A stretch of 64,000 nt of DNA. Origin: Chelatococcus albus. GTDB taxonomy: Bacteria; Pseudomonadota; Alphaproteobacteria; Rhizobiales; Beijerinckiaceae. Position numbers and translations under genes: made by a program. The notes below the pieces were generated by a model that searched no databases, was not told the origin of the DNA, and worked only from the letters and a program-made list of their open reading frames with translations. This document shows positions 42,850-52,081 of the stretch, in pieces. The first letter of the stretch is position 1; each line of letters begins with the position of its first letter. The stretch spans positions 245,121 to 309,120 of the forward strand of contig NZ_JASJEV010000004.1 of NCBI RefSeq assembly GCF_030067675.1, in the 5' to 3' direction.

Positions 42850-44433
42850 ATGCCCTCTTTCACACGCCGAAGCTTCATCGAGACCCTGACGAGCCTCGCT
42901 GCGCTCGGACCCGCCCTCTCCACGGCAGCCTTCGCGCAGGCGGGCGGGCAGCCGGCGGCTCAACCCGCCCCAGCGCCGGCGCGCTTCACCTACGATGACG
43001 CGGTGCGCAAGGCCCGCGAACTCGCGGCCGTTGCCTTCGAGAGCGCCCCCCCGACCCTGCCGGAACCGCTGGCGAAGCTCGATTTCGACGCCTATCGCGA
43101 CATCCGCTTCCGCCCGGACAAGGCGCTGCTCGCCACCGGTGGCGGGCCGTTCCGCATGCACATGTTCCATCTCGGGTTCCTGTTCAAACGGCCCGTGACG
43201 GTGAACGTGATTCGCGACGGCGTTCCGACGCCGGTGCCCTATTCCGGCCAGCTCTTCGACTACGGCAAGAACAGGTTCGACAAGCCCCTGCCGGTCAATC
43301 TCGGCTTCGCCGGCTTCCGCCTGCAGTACCCGCTGAACGACCCCAAGATCCACGACGAACTCATCGCCTTCCTCGGCGCGAGCTACTTCCGCTTCCTCGG
43401 GCGCAGCCAGCGCTACGGCCTGTCGGCGCGGGGTGTCGCCGTCAATGCCGGCGGCGAGGAGGACTTCCCCTTCTTCCGCGAATTCTGGATCGAAGCACCC
43501 GCCCCCGGCGCCGAACGCGTCGTCATCTACGCGACGCTCGACAGCGCCTCGCTCACCGGCGCCTACCAGTTCCTCGTCTATCCGGCCAAGGAGAGCGTCG
43601 TCGACATCACGGCCACGCTCTTTCCGCGCAAGCCGCTGCCCAAGCTCGGCATCGCGCCGCTCACCTCGATGTTCTTCGTCGGCGAGAACGACCGCCGCTT
43701 CCTCGACGAATACCGGCCCGAGCTGCACGACTCCGACGGCCTGCTCATCCACTCCGACACCGGCGAGTGGATCTGGCGTCCGCTGCGCAATCCGCGCGAG
43801 CCGTCGATCTCGTCCTTCATCGACCGCAACGTGCGCGGTTTTGGACTCCTGCAGCGCGACCGCACCTTCGAGCACTACCAGGATATCGACATCAACTACG
43901 AGCTGCGCCCGGGCTACTGGGTCGAGCCGCGCGGCGACTGGGGCGAGGGGCACGTCGAGCTCCTCGAACTGCCGACGTCGGACGAGACGAACGACAATAT
44001 CGTGGCGAGCTGGGTGCCGAGGCAGATGCCCGAGCCCGGTCAGACGCTGGTCTTCCGGTACCGCATCACCGCCGTGACGGACGCCGCCGCGCTGCATCCC
44101 GGCGGGCGCGCCGTCAATACCTACCAGACGATCGCCAAGGCGGCCGGCTCCCCGGAGACGGTGAAGCCCGGCACGCGCCGCTTCCTTGTCGACTTCGCCG
44201 GCGATGACCTCGCCTATTACATGAGCGACCCGGAGCGCGTGCAGCTCGACATCTCCACCTCGGCCGGTCGTATCCTGCGCACGTTCCTTGCGCCCAACTC
44301 GAAGATCCAGGGCTTCAGGGCCGGCCTCGACGTGCAGCTCGAGCCCGGCCAGTCGACCGACCTGCGCGCCTTCCTGCGTGTCGGCAACCGGGCCCTGACG
44401 GAAACCTGGATCTACCCCTGGAAGGCCGAATGA
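42850..44433 (+). CDS. Periplasmic glucan biosynthesis protein, OpgG/OpgD family (copy 2)
   Basis: 527 residues, signal MPSFTRRSFIETLTSLAALG with an RR pair, mature start after AFAQAG. Shared with copy 1: FLGASYFRFLGRSQRYGLSA, PELHDSDGLLIHSDTGEWIW, NVRGFGLLQRDRTFEHYQD and LRVGNRALTETWIYPW. The two copies diverge strongly elsewhere, so they are old paralogues. No opgH in the window. Confidence 0.93.
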   Translation: MPSFTRRSFIETLTSLAALGPALSTAAFAQAGGQPAAQPAPAPARFTYDDAVRKARELAAVAFESAPPTLPEPLAKLDFDAYRDIRFRPDKALLATGGGPFRMHMFHLGFLFKRPVTVNVIRDGVPTPVPYSGQLFDYGKNRFDKPLPVNLGFAGFRLQYPLNDPKIHDELIAFLGASYFRFLGRSQRYGLSARGVAVNAGGEEDFPFFREFWIEAPAPGAERVVIYATLDSASLTGAYQFLVYPAKESVVDITATLFPRKPLPKLGIAPLTSMFFVGENDRRFLDEYRPELHDSDGLLIHSDTGEWIWRPLRNPREPSISSFIDRNVRGFGLLQRDRTFEHYQDIDINYELRPGYWVEPRGDWGEGHVELLELPTSDETNDNIVASWVPRQMPEPGQTLVFRYRITAVTDAAALHPGGRAVNTYQTIAKAAGSPETVKPGTRRFLVDFAGDDLAYYMSDPERVQLDISTSAGRILRTFLAPNSKIQGFRAGLDVQLEPGQSTDLRAFLRVGNRALTETWIYPWKAE

Positions 44434-44455
44434 GCACAGGAGTGCGCACGGTGCC

Positions 44456-44929
44456 GTGACGACGAAGCTGCGCCCCGCACATATCGCCGACCTCGACAGC
44501 CTCCTTGCCATCGAGGCGGCCTGTTTCGCCACCGATCGCCTGTCGCGGCGCGCCCTCCGCCACGCGATGGTCAGCGCAGCGGGCGCAGCCCTCGTCGCCG
44601 AGCGCAGCGGCACGGTCGTCGCCTATGGGCTCGCGGCCTTCCGCAAGGGATCGAGGCTTGGACGCATCACCTCGCTCGCGGTCCAGCCGCAGGCAGCAGG
44701 CAACGGGATCGGGCGCGCCCTGCTCGCGGCGCTCGGCGAGGAGGCCGTGCGTCGTGGCTGCAGCCACCTGCGCCTCGAAGTGCGGCCGGACAATGCCGCC
44801 GCGATCCGTCTGTACGAACGTGCCGGTTACCGGCACTTCGGCGAATACCCGGACTTCTACGAGGACGGCTCGCCGGCACTGCGTTACGAGAAGGCCCTGG
44901 CCCGCGCCAGCCTCACGCCGTCAACGTGA
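44456..44929 (+). CDS. RimI-like GNAT acetyltransferase
   Basis: 157 residues with acetyl-CoA motif AVQPQAAGNGIGRALLAAL (about 75) and the RimI-type RLEVRPDNAAAIRLYERAGY (about 104), suggesting protein N-terminal or small-amine acetylation. Starts with GTG 44456; the nearest GGAG is rather far (about 13 nt). It overlaps the creatininase-like gene tail to tail by 17 nt. Confidence 0.83.
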   Translation: MTTKLRPAHIADLDSLLAIEAACFATDRLSRRALRHAMVSAAGAALVAERSGTVVAYGLAAFRKGSRLGRITSLAVQPQAAGNGIGRALLAALGEEAVRRGCSHLRLEVRPDNAAAIRLYERAGYRHFGEYPDFYEDGSPALRYEKALARASLTPST

Positions 44930-45695
44930 AATTCTGCACGTCGCGCAGCAAGGCGACGAAGGCGGCGGCACCGTGCGCGGCCGTCGCCTCGCCCTTCTCG
45001 GCCGTCGCGGCCGTCGCGTTGCCCATGGCGCCCGAGGGGTGGAGGTCGTGGCTCATCCAACCGAAGCCAGCCGGCTGGCCGGCGCGCAGATAGGCCAGAT
45101 CCCGCTCCATGGCCACCGTGCGCGGCACGAAGTCCCGGGCCTCGTCCATGTGGACGGTGTCGGGACGGAATGCGAGCATGAGGGAGGTCTCCACGTCCCC
45201 GGCGTGGATGCCGTGCTTCAATTCCTCGGCGGGATAGAGGTCCGGATAGCCCAGGCGATGCCAGGAGGCGGTGACCGTCAGCATGTCGAGGCGCACGCGC
45301 AGGTCGCGCGCCACGATATCGATGATCGAGACGTTGCCGCCGTGCGAATTGACGAAGACGAGCTTGCGGCAGCCGGCGCGATGCACGCTCTCGCCGATCT
45401 CGGTCCAGGCACGGATCGCCGTCTCGGCGGAGAGCGTCAGCGTGCCGGGGAAGGCGAGGTGCTCGTTCGACTTGCCGACGGCCTGGATGGGGAGGAAGAG
45501 CGCCGGCAGGTCCGCCGGCAGCAGGGCGATGGTGCGCTTCAGATAACCTTCCATGATGAGCGTATCGACGCCCACCGGCAGATGCGGCCCGTGCTGCTCG
45601 ACGGCCGCCACCGGCAGGACGGCGATGACTTCCCGCATCGGCAGGCGGCGGAAGTCCTCTGTCGTGAGGTCGATCCAGTGGCGCGACGGCAGCAT
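44913..45695 (-). CDS. Creatininase-family amidohydrolase
   Basis: 260 residues. Binuclear-metal ligands of the family are visible: AVEQHGPHLPVGVD (about 33), SNEHLAFPGT (about 78), FVNSHGGN (about 116) and HAGDVETSLML (about 165). Members hydrolyse creatinine or other cyclic amides/formamides (e.g. ArfB). ATG 45695 follows AGGAAAG. It is on the opposite strand to the ABC/deaminase operon, next to RidA, and probably acts on a product of that pathway. Confidence 0.88.
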   Translation of the reverse strand: MLPSRHWIDLTTEDFRRLPMREVIAVLPVAAVEQHGPHLPVGVDTLIMEGYLKRTIALLPADLPALFLPIQAVGKSNEHLAFPGTLTLSAETAIRAWTEIGESVHRAGCRKLVFVNSHGGNVSIIDIVARDLRVRLDMLTVTASWHRLGYPDLYPAEELKHGIHAGDVETSLMLAFRPDTVHMDEARDFVPRTVAMERDLAYLRAGQPAGFGWMSHDLHPSGAMGNATAATAEKGEATAAHGAAAFVALLRDVQNFTLTA

Positions 45696-45783
45696 GGGCA
45701 CTTCTTTCCTTGTCGTTGGCGCCGCCGGGTGGGCGGCGAATGTGCGTAGATCTCCGGCAGCGCCCGGCAGAGCGGCCGGCGCG

Positions 45784-46173
45784 TCAGTCCTTGCGCGCGG
45801 CGGTGACCTCGACCTCGACCTTGAACTCGGGACGCGTGAAGCCCGAGACGATGACGAGCGTCGAAGCGGGCGGCGGCGCGCCGACGAAGCGGTCGCGCAC
45901 CTCCATGTAGGGCTTCATGTGGGCGCGGTCCGTGACATAGGCGTTGATGCGGATGATGTCGCCATAGTCCATGCCCGCCTCGGCGAGTATGGCGCCAAGG
46001 GCACGGAAGCAGAGCTCGGCCTGCTCGCCGGCGTCCTCCGGGATCCGATCGTCGGCCGCGATGCCGAGCTGGCCGGAGGTGACCACGATGCGGCTGCCCC
46101 CTGGCGCTTCCATACCATGGCTGTAGCGGGCAAAGGGCGGCGGGGCGGCGGCGGGCATCAGCGCTCGGTTCAT
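45784..46173 (-). CDS. RidA/YjgF-family protein
   Basis: 129 residues with the family stretches RIVVTSGQLGIAADD, AGMDYGDIIRINAYVTD and a C-terminal PEFKVEVEVTAARKD. RidA-type proteins hydrolyse reactive enamines/imines; some members (RutC-like) act in pyrimidine nitrogen catabolism. The Arg used by deaminase-active RidA is not clearly placed here, so the subgroup is open. Divergent from the receptor gene across 173 nt. Confidence 0.88.
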   Translation of the reverse strand: MNRALMPAAAPPPFARYSHGMEAPGGSRIVVTSGQLGIAADDRIPEDAGEQAELCFRALGAILAEAGMDYGDIIRINAYVTDRAHMKPYMEVRDRFVGAPPPASTLVIVSGFTRPEFKVEVEVTAARKD

Positions 46174-46346
46174 GCGATCTCGTCCATAACGATGGCGGCG
46201 ACTCGCGCCGCAGCGACGGTATCCGGCCGGCGGGCGGGCACAAGCCCGCTCCCGCATCGCAGGCGGCACGCGTCTTGCCACGTCCCGTGCGGGGCTGCAC
46301 AAATTCGCTCGTGCGCGCGAGCTTTGCGCGAAGGGGAGGCATATCG
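46174..46346. promoter_or_regulatory. Divergent control region of the heterocycle-type locus
   Basis: 173 nt between RidA and the ABC receptor gene. Contains a short hairpin GCGGGC-ACAA-GCCCGC and a weak rightward TTGCCA/CACAAA pair. It is the only place from which both arms of the locus can be co-regulated. Confidence 0.45.
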
Positions 46347-47348
46347 ATGGTCAAAACCACGGCAAGGACGGCGCTCGCACTGGCGCTCGCGCTCGCACTC
46401 ACGGCGGCGGCGTCGGCCCAGGACAAGGTTCGCTTCGGCACCAACTGGGTCGCCCAAGCCGAGCACGGTGGCTACTATCAGGCGCTGGTCGACGGCACCT
46501 ACGCCAAATACGGCCTCGACGTGACCATCGTGCCCGGCGGCCCGCAGTCCAACAACCGCATGCTGCTACCGGTCGGGAAGCTCGACTTCTACATGGGCGG
46601 CAACATGATCCAGGCCTTCTCGGCCGTAGAGGAGAAGATCCCGACGCTTGTCGTCGCCGCGACCTTCCAGAAGGACCCGCAGGTCATCATCGCCCATCCG
46701 GGCATGGACAAGTGGGAGGACCTGAAGAAGGCCACCATGCTCATCTCGAAGGAGGGCCTTGCCTCCTACTACCAGTGGATGAAGTCGGAGTACGGCTTCA
46801 AGGAGGAGCAGGTCCGCCCCTACAACTTCAATCCTGCCCCCTTCCTCGCCGACAGGAAGGCGGCGCAGCAGGGCTATCTCACCTCCGAGCCGCTGCAGAT
46901 CGAGAAGCAGGGCGGCTTCAAGCCCAATGTCTTCCTCCTCGCCGACCAGGGCTTCAACACCTACGCCACCACGATCGAGACACGCCTCGACCTCGTCGAG
47001 AAGAGGCCCGATCTCGTGCAGCGCTTCGTCGATGCCTCGGCTATCGGCTGGTACAACTACCTCTACGGCGACAACCGCAAGGCCAACGAGGCCATCAAGA
47101 AGGACAATCCCGAGATCACCGACGAGGTGATCGCCTATTCCATCGCCAAGATGAAGGAATACGGCATCGTCGATTCCGGCGACGCGCTGAAGAGCGGCAT
47201 CGGCGCCATGACCGAGGAGCGCATGAAGAGCTTCTTCGACAAGATGGTGAAGGCCGGCGTCGTCAAGGCCGGCCTCGACTACAAGAAGAGCTACACGCTG
47301 CAATTCGTGAACAAGGGCGTCGGCCTCGACCTCAGGCCGAAGAACTAG
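46347..47348 (+). CDS. NMT1/THI5-like ABC substrate-binding protein
   Basis: Periplasmic receptor of 333 residues. The signal contains an ALALALALAL run and cleaves near ASAQD. The mature start FGTNWVAQAEHGGYYQALV is characteristic of receptors for thiamine-pyrimidine precursors, riboflavin and pyrimidine-like compounds rather than nitrate or sulfonates. AAGGGGAGG lies 7 nt before ATG 46347. Confidence 0.9.
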   Translation: MVKTTARTALALALALALTAAASAQDKVRFGTNWVAQAEHGGYYQALVDGTYAKYGLDVTIVPGGPQSNNRMLLPVGKLDFYMGGNMIQAFSAVEEKIPTLVVAATFQKDPQVIIAHPGMDKWEDLKKATMLISKEGLASYYQWMKSEYGFKEEQVRPYNFNPAPFLADRKAAQQGYLTSEPLQIEKQGGFKPNVFLLADQGFNTYATTIETRLDLVEKRPDLVQRFVDASAIGWYNYLYGDNRKANEAIKKDNPEITDEVIAYSIAKMKEYGIVDSGDALKSGIGAMTEERMKSFFDKMVKAGVVKAGLDYKKSYTLQFVNKGVGLDLRPKN

Positions 47349-47480
47349 CCCATGGTCGGCGACAACCGCCGCCCCGGCGGAACGGTTGTGCCGGGAGGAC
47401 AAGACGAGGACGCGGCCGCCCTCCCCATCGGGGGAACGGTCGCGCCTCCGAAGGTGGCCTCGTGCGCCGCCCGTCCAGGG

Positions 47481-47501
47481 GCTGCGGGCGAGGCCCGCAG
47501 C
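47481..47501 (+). other. Intercistronic stem-loop behind receptor gene
   Basis: GCTGCGGGC / GCCCGCAGC with a 3-nt loop in the 217-nt gap between the receptor and ATPase genes. Probably sets the receptor to transporter ratio. Confidence 0.7.
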
Positions 47502-47565
47502 GTCGAATCGGTTTAGCCTCGCCTGTCCCCCCATCCGCCGCGCCGCGGCGGACCTGCGAAGCGCG

Positions 47566-48372
47566 ATGACACCCGCACCGACCCGCTTCCCCCTCCTCTC
47601 CGCCCCGCTCGTGTCGCTGCGCGGCGTAGGCAAGACCTTCTCCAACGGCACCGTGGCGCTTGCCCGTCTCGACCTCGACGTCAGGCCGGGCGAATTGCTG
47701 TCCCTGCTCGGCCCCTCCGGCTGCGGCAAATCGACGGCCCTGCGCATCCTCGCCGGCCTCGGCGAGGCGACGAGCGGGGCGGTGGACTGGCCGGGAGCGG
47801 CGGCCGGTGCCGACCATCGCGGCGAGATCGGCTTCGTCTTCCAGGAGCCGACGCTGATGCCCTGGGCGACGGTGGCGGACAACGTGTGGCTGCCGCTGCG
47901 TCTCAAGGGGGTCCCACGCCGCGCGGCCATGCCGCGTATCGAGGAAGCGCTGGCGCGCGTCGGGCTCGCCTCCTTCGCGGCCTCCTACCCGCGCGAATTG
48001 TCGGGCGGCATGAAGATGCGCGTTTCCATTGCGCGCGCCCTCGTCACGCGGCCGGCGCTGCTGCTCATGGACGAGCCCTTCGCCGCGCTCGACGAGATCA
48101 CCCGCTTCAACCTCAACGACGATCTCGTGCGGCTGAAGAACGAGCTCGGCTGCACCGTCGTCTTCGTCACCCACTCGGTCTACGAGAGCGTCTACCTGTC
48201 GACGCGCATCGTCGTCATGGCGGCGCGCCCGGGGCGGGTCGTCGCCGAGATCGCCGTGGACGAGCCCCCCGCGCGGGACGCGAGCTTCCGCCGCACGGCG
48301 CATTACGCCGATCTCTGCCGTCGCGCCTCTGAGGAACTGCACGGCGCAATGGCACCCGACGCGCATCTGTGA
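47566..48372 (+). CDS. NitT/TauT-family ABC transporter ATPase
   Basis: 268 residues: Walker A GPSGCGKSTALRIL (about 47), Q-loop FVFQEPTLMPWATV, signature LSGGMKMRVSIARAL (about 145), Walker B LLLMDEPFAALDEITR and THSVYESVYLS. ATG 47566 has only a weak ribosome site, so translation may depend on mRNA structure changes. It is 7 nt before the permease gene. Confidence 0.92.
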   Translation: MTPAPTRFPLLSAPLVSLRGVGKTFSNGTVALARLDLDVRPGELLSLLGPSGCGKSTALRILAGLGEATSGAVDWPGAAAGADHRGEIGFVFQEPTLMPWATVADNVWLPLRLKGVPRRAAMPRIEEALARVGLASFAASYPRELSGGMKMRVSIARALVTRPALLLMDEPFAALDEITRFNLNDDLVRLKNELGCTVVFVTHSVYESVYLSTRIVVMAARPGRVVAEIAVDEPPARDASFRRTAHYADLCRRASEELHGAMAPDAHL

Positions 48373-48379
48373 GGCCGGC

Positions 48380-49231
48380 ATGACCATGTCCCCTTCCGAG
48401 GCTGCGAACCCGACGGCCGCTCCTACGCCCTCGCGGGTGATACGCCTCGACCGCGAGCGCCTGCTCGGCATCCTCCTGCCGGTCGCCGTCTTCCTCGCCG
48501 CGATTGCCGCCTGGGAGGCGCTCGTGCGCCTCAACGACATCCCGCCCTACGTGCTGCCGAGCCCCTCGCGCATCGGCGAGGCGCTCGTCCGCGACTGGGG
48601 CGTCCTCTCCGGCTCACTCCTCGTCACCCTGAAGATCACCGTCTCGGCGCTTCTCGCCGCCATCATCGGCGGGGTGGCGCTCGCCATCCTCTTCGCCCAA
48701 TCGCGCTGGATCGAGCTCTCCTTCTTCCCCTTCGCCGTAATCCTGCAGGTGACGCCGATCGTCGCCATCGCGCCGCTCCTCCTCATCTATCTCGAGCCGA
48801 ACACGGCGGTGCTGGTCTGCGCCTTCCTCGTCGCCTTCTTCCCCATCCTGTCGAACACGGCGCTCGGGCTCGCCTCGGCCGACCACAACCTGCGCAACCT
48901 CTTCGACCTCTACGGCGCCTCGCGCCTCAAGCAGCTCCTCTATCTGCGCCTGCCGGCCGCCCTGCCCTTCTTCCTGGGCGGCCTGCGCATCGGCGGCGGG
49001 CTCGCGCTCATCGGCGCGATCGTCGCCGAGATCGCGGCGGGCACGGCCGGACAAGGCTCGGGGCTCGCCTTCCGCATCGTCGAATCCGGCTATCGCCTCA
49101 ACATTCCGCGCATGTTCGCCGCGCTGGTGCTCATCTCGGTCGCCGGTATCCTGATCTTCCTGATCTTCACTCTCCTGTCGCATCTTCTGCTGCGCCGCTG
49201 GCACGAGAGCGCCGCGGCCCGCGAGAACTGA
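48380..49231 (+). CDS. NitT/TauT-family ABC transporter permease
   Basis: 283 residues, about six membrane segments after a cytoplasmic N-terminus. Typical YVLPSPSRIGEALV (about 57) and coupling loop LFDLYGASRLKQLLYLRLPAALP (shown from about 175). Completes the importer of the locus. Confidence 0.92.
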   Translation: MTMSPSEAANPTAAPTPSRVIRLDRERLLGILLPVAVFLAAIAAWEALVRLNDIPPYVLPSPSRIGEALVRDWGVLSGSLLVTLKITVSALLAAIIGGVALAILFAQSRWIELSFFPFAVILQVTPIVAIAPLLLIYLEPNTAVLVCAFLVAFFPILSNTALGLASADHNLRNLFDLYGASRLKQLLYLRLPAALPFFLGGLRIGGGLALIGAIVAEIAAGTAGQGSGLAFRIVESGYRLNIPRMFAALVLISVAGILIFLIFTLLSHLLLRRWHESAAAREN

Positions 49232-49241
49232 GGAGCCCACC

Positions 49242-50609
49242 TTGCCCACGGGCTTTGCCGCCATTCCCGCCGCGGTCGCCTACCGCCTGCACAATGTCGC
49301 GCTGCCGCTGTGCCTCGCCGCGACCGGCGGCCTTGCCGGCGACGCCCACGGGCTCACGCGCGCCGACATCACCGTGGCGGAGGGGCGCATCGCCTCCGTC
49401 CTCCCCGCCGGCACCGCCACGCCCGACGACGACCTGCCGGCGGTCGACTGCGATGGCGGCATCGCCCTGCCGCGCTTCGTCGACATCCACACCCATCTCG
49501 ACAAGGGCCATATCTGGCCGCGCCGGCCCAATCCGGACGGCACCTTCATGGGCGCCCTCGACAGCGTCGCTCTCGATCGCGAGGCGCACTGGACGGCGGA
49601 GGACGTCTTCGCCCGCATGGACTTCGGCCTGCGCGCGGCCTTCGCTCACGGCACGGGCGCGCTGCGCACGCATCTCGATTCCGTCGGCAAGCAGACAGCG
49701 ATCTCCTGGCCCGTCTTCACCGCCCTGCGCGAGGCCTGGGCCGGGCGCATCACCCTGCAGGCGACGGCGCTCTTTCCCGTCGACCTCGCCGTGGACGACG
49801 AGCCGCAGTTCCGATCCATCGTCGCCACGGTCGCGCGACACGGCGGGGTGCTGGGCGGCGTCACCTTCCTCGGCGCCACCCCCGACGACAGGCTGCGCCT
49901 TGCGCTCGAGCGCATCGTCGACGCGGCCGCGGCGCGCGGCCTCGATCTCGACCTCCACGTCGACGAGAGCGACGCGCCGGAAGCCCGCTCGCTCGAAGTG
50001 ATCGCCGACACGGTGCTGCGCCTCGGCTTTGCCGGCAAGGTGCTCGTCGGCCACTGCTGCTCGCTGGCGCTGCAGGCCGAGGAGGAGGCGCGGCGCGTGA
50101 GCGACAAGCTCGCCGCCGCCGGCATCGCCGTCGTCAGCCTGCCCATGTGCAACATGTATCTCCAGGACCGCCGCGTTGGCGCCGACGGGCTGACGCGGGC
50201 GACGCCGCGCTGGCGGGGCGTGGCGCCGCTGCACGAGCTGAAGGCGGCGGGCGTGCCGGTGATGGTGGCGAGCGACAATACGCGCGACCCCTTCTACGCC
50301 TACGGCGACCTCGACATGATCGAGGTGCTGCGGGAGGCGACGCGCATCCTGCATCTCGACCACGCCGGCGACGGCTGGGTGCGCACCGTCACGGCGACGC
50401 CCGCGGAAATGATGCGCCTCGACGGGACGGGCCGCATCGTCGCCGGCGGCGCGGCCGATCTCGTGCTTACCCGCGCCCGCTCCTGGACCGAGCTCTTCGC
50501 CCGACCGCAGGGCGACCGCACGGTGCTCGTGGCAGGCCGGCCCGTCGATACGACGCCGCCGGACTACCGCGAGCTCGACGGGCTCATGCACGCCACGCCG
50601 AGGACCTGA
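49242..50609 (+). CDS. Cytosine-deaminase-like metal-dependent amidohydrolase
   Basis: 455 residues, TIM-barrel amidohydrolase. Metal and substrate ligands: HTHLDKGHIWPR (about 83), LHVDESDAPEA (about 246), GHCCSLA (about 271) and SDNTRDPFYAYGDLDM (about 345). This is the cytosine/isocytosine/triazine deaminase pattern. The start is TTG 49242, with GAGGAG 7 nt upstream. Likely reaction: hydrolytic deamination of a six-membered N-heterocycle; the true substrate is unknown. Confidence 0.9.
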   Translation: MPTGFAAIPAAVAYRLHNVALPLCLAATGGLAGDAHGLTRADITVAEGRIASVLPAGTATPDDDLPAVDCDGGIALPRFVDIHTHLDKGHIWPRRPNPDGTFMGALDSVALDREAHWTAEDVFARMDFGLRAAFAHGTGALRTHLDSVGKQTAISWPVFTALREAWAGRITLQATALFPVDLAVDDEPQFRSIVATVARHGGVLGGVTFLGATPDDRLRLALERIVDAAAARGLDLDLHVDESDAPEARSLEVIADTVLRLGFAGKVLVGHCCSLALQAEEEARRVSDKLAAAGIAVVSLPMCNMYLQDRRVGADGLTRATPRWRGVAPLHELKAAGVPVMVASDNTRDPFYAYGDLDMIEVLREATRILHLDHAGDGWVRTVTATPAEMMRLDGTGRIVAGGAADLVLTRARSWTELFARPQGDRTVLVAGRPVDTTPPDYRELDGLMHATPRT

Positions 50610-50625
50610 CGACGGGAGGGAACCG

Positions 50626-52056
50626 ATGACCGCGCGCTACGACATCGACGGCCTCAAGGCGAGGCTGCCCGGCGTCAGGATCGAGGACAACCCGGCGCTC
50701 GTGCGCCAGAAGAGCCGCGACTTCTTCTGGTACTCGCCGCGATTGAAGCGCGAACTCGACGGCGTGACGGGTGATGTGGTCGCCGTGCCGGCGAGCGAGG
50801 CGGAGGTGATCGAAATCCTCAAGGCGGCCTATGCACTCGGCATCCCCGTCACGCCGCGCGGCACCGGCACGGGCAATTACGGGCAGGCCATGCCCCTTTC
50901 GGGCGGCATCGTGCTCGACCTGTCGCGCATGAACGCGGTGAAGGAGATCACCCCGGGCAAGGTGGTGGCCGAGCCCGGCGCCATCCTCGCCAAGATCGAC
51001 CGCCAGACGCGGCCGCATTCGGGGCAGGAAATCCGCATGCATCCCTCGACCTACGCCACGGCCTCGATCGGGGGCTTCGTCGCCGGCGGCTCGGGCGGGG
51101 TCGGCTCCATCCGCTGGGGCGGGCTGCGCGACGCGGGCAATGTCATCTCGCTCAAGGTCGTGACGATGGAGGAGAGCCCGCGCGTGCTCACGCTCGCGGG
51201 CGACGACATCCACAAGGTGAGCCACGCTTACGGCACCAACGGCATCATCACCGAAGTCGCCATGGCGCTCGGCCCGGCCTACGACTGGATCGACCTCCTC
51301 GTCGGTTTCGCGGACTTCGGAGCCGCCGCCGCCTACGCCAATGCCCTCGGCGAGCAGGACGGCCTCCTCCTCAAGGAGGTGGCGGTCGTCGCCGCGCCGG
51401 TGCCGCACGACACGTTCCTGCGCCACCAGCGCTTCCTGCCGCGCGACCGGCACGTCGTCATCGTCATGGTGGCCACGCATGCGCTTGACGCCATGCTCGC
51501 CTTCACCGGTCGCTTTCGGGGCGCGGAAATCCCCTTCCGCCAGGACGCGCTTGCGCCGGAAGACCTGCGCGGGCTGCCGCCCGTCTACGAACTCGCCTGG
51601 AACCACACGACCCTGAGGGCGCTGCGTGCCGATCCGGCGATCACCTATCTGCAGGTACTCTACCCCTTTCCCGACCAGTTCGCGCTCGTCGAGCGGCTCC
51701 ACGCCCGCTTCGGAGCGGACGAGGTCAAGGCGCATCTCGAATTCGTGCGCTTCGACGGCAAGATCACCTGTTTCGGTCTGCCGCTTGTGCGCTTCACCAC
51801 GGAGGACAGGCTCGAGGAGATCATGCGCATCCACGAGGACATGGGCGCGCCGATCTTCAACCCCCACCGCTACACGCTCGAGGAAGGCGGCATGAAGCAG
51901 ACCGACGCGGTGCAGCTCGCCTTCAAGCGCGAGGCCGACCCCAGGGGCCTGCTCAACCCCGGCAAGATGATCGCCTGGGACGATCCCGACTACGACTATG
52001 CCTCGGGCAAGACCTATCTCTTCCCGGGCCTCGCCGCACGCGACGCGGCGGCCTGA
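50626..52056 (+). CDS. FAD-linked oxidase, VAO/GlcD type
   Basis: 476 residues: FAD-binding-4 domain (about 45-225; PRGTGTGNYGQAMPLSGG and GGFVAGGSGGVGSIRWGG) and a C-terminal substrate cap ending with RGLLNPGKMIAWD. No N-terminal signal. Enzymes of this family oxidise hydroxyacids, alcohols or cyclic amines. It follows the deaminase by 16 nt and probably oxidises its product. Confidence 0.88.
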   Translation: MTARYDIDGLKARLPGVRIEDNPALVRQKSRDFFWYSPRLKRELDGVTGDVVAVPASEAEVIEILKAAYALGIPVTPRGTGTGNYGQAMPLSGGIVLDLSRMNAVKEITPGKVVAEPGAILAKIDRQTRPHSGQEIRMHPSTYATASIGGFVAGGSGGVGSIRWGGLRDAGNVISLKVVTMEESPRVLTLAGDDIHKVSHAYGTNGIITEVAMALGPAYDWIDLLVGFADFGAAAAYANALGEQDGLLLKEVAVVAAPVPHDTFLRHQRFLPRDRHVVIVMVATHALDAMLAFTGRFRGAEIPFRQDALAPEDLRGLPPVYELAWNHTTLRALRADPAITYLQVLYPFPDQFALVERLHARFGADEVKAHLEFVRFDGKITCFGLPLVRFTTEDRLEEIMRIHEDMGAPIFNPHRYTLEEGGMKQTDAVQLAFKREADPRGLLNPGKMIAWDDPDYDYASGKTYLFPGLAARDAAA

Positions 52057-52081
52057 CAGGCAGGGGGCGGAGAGGACGGCC

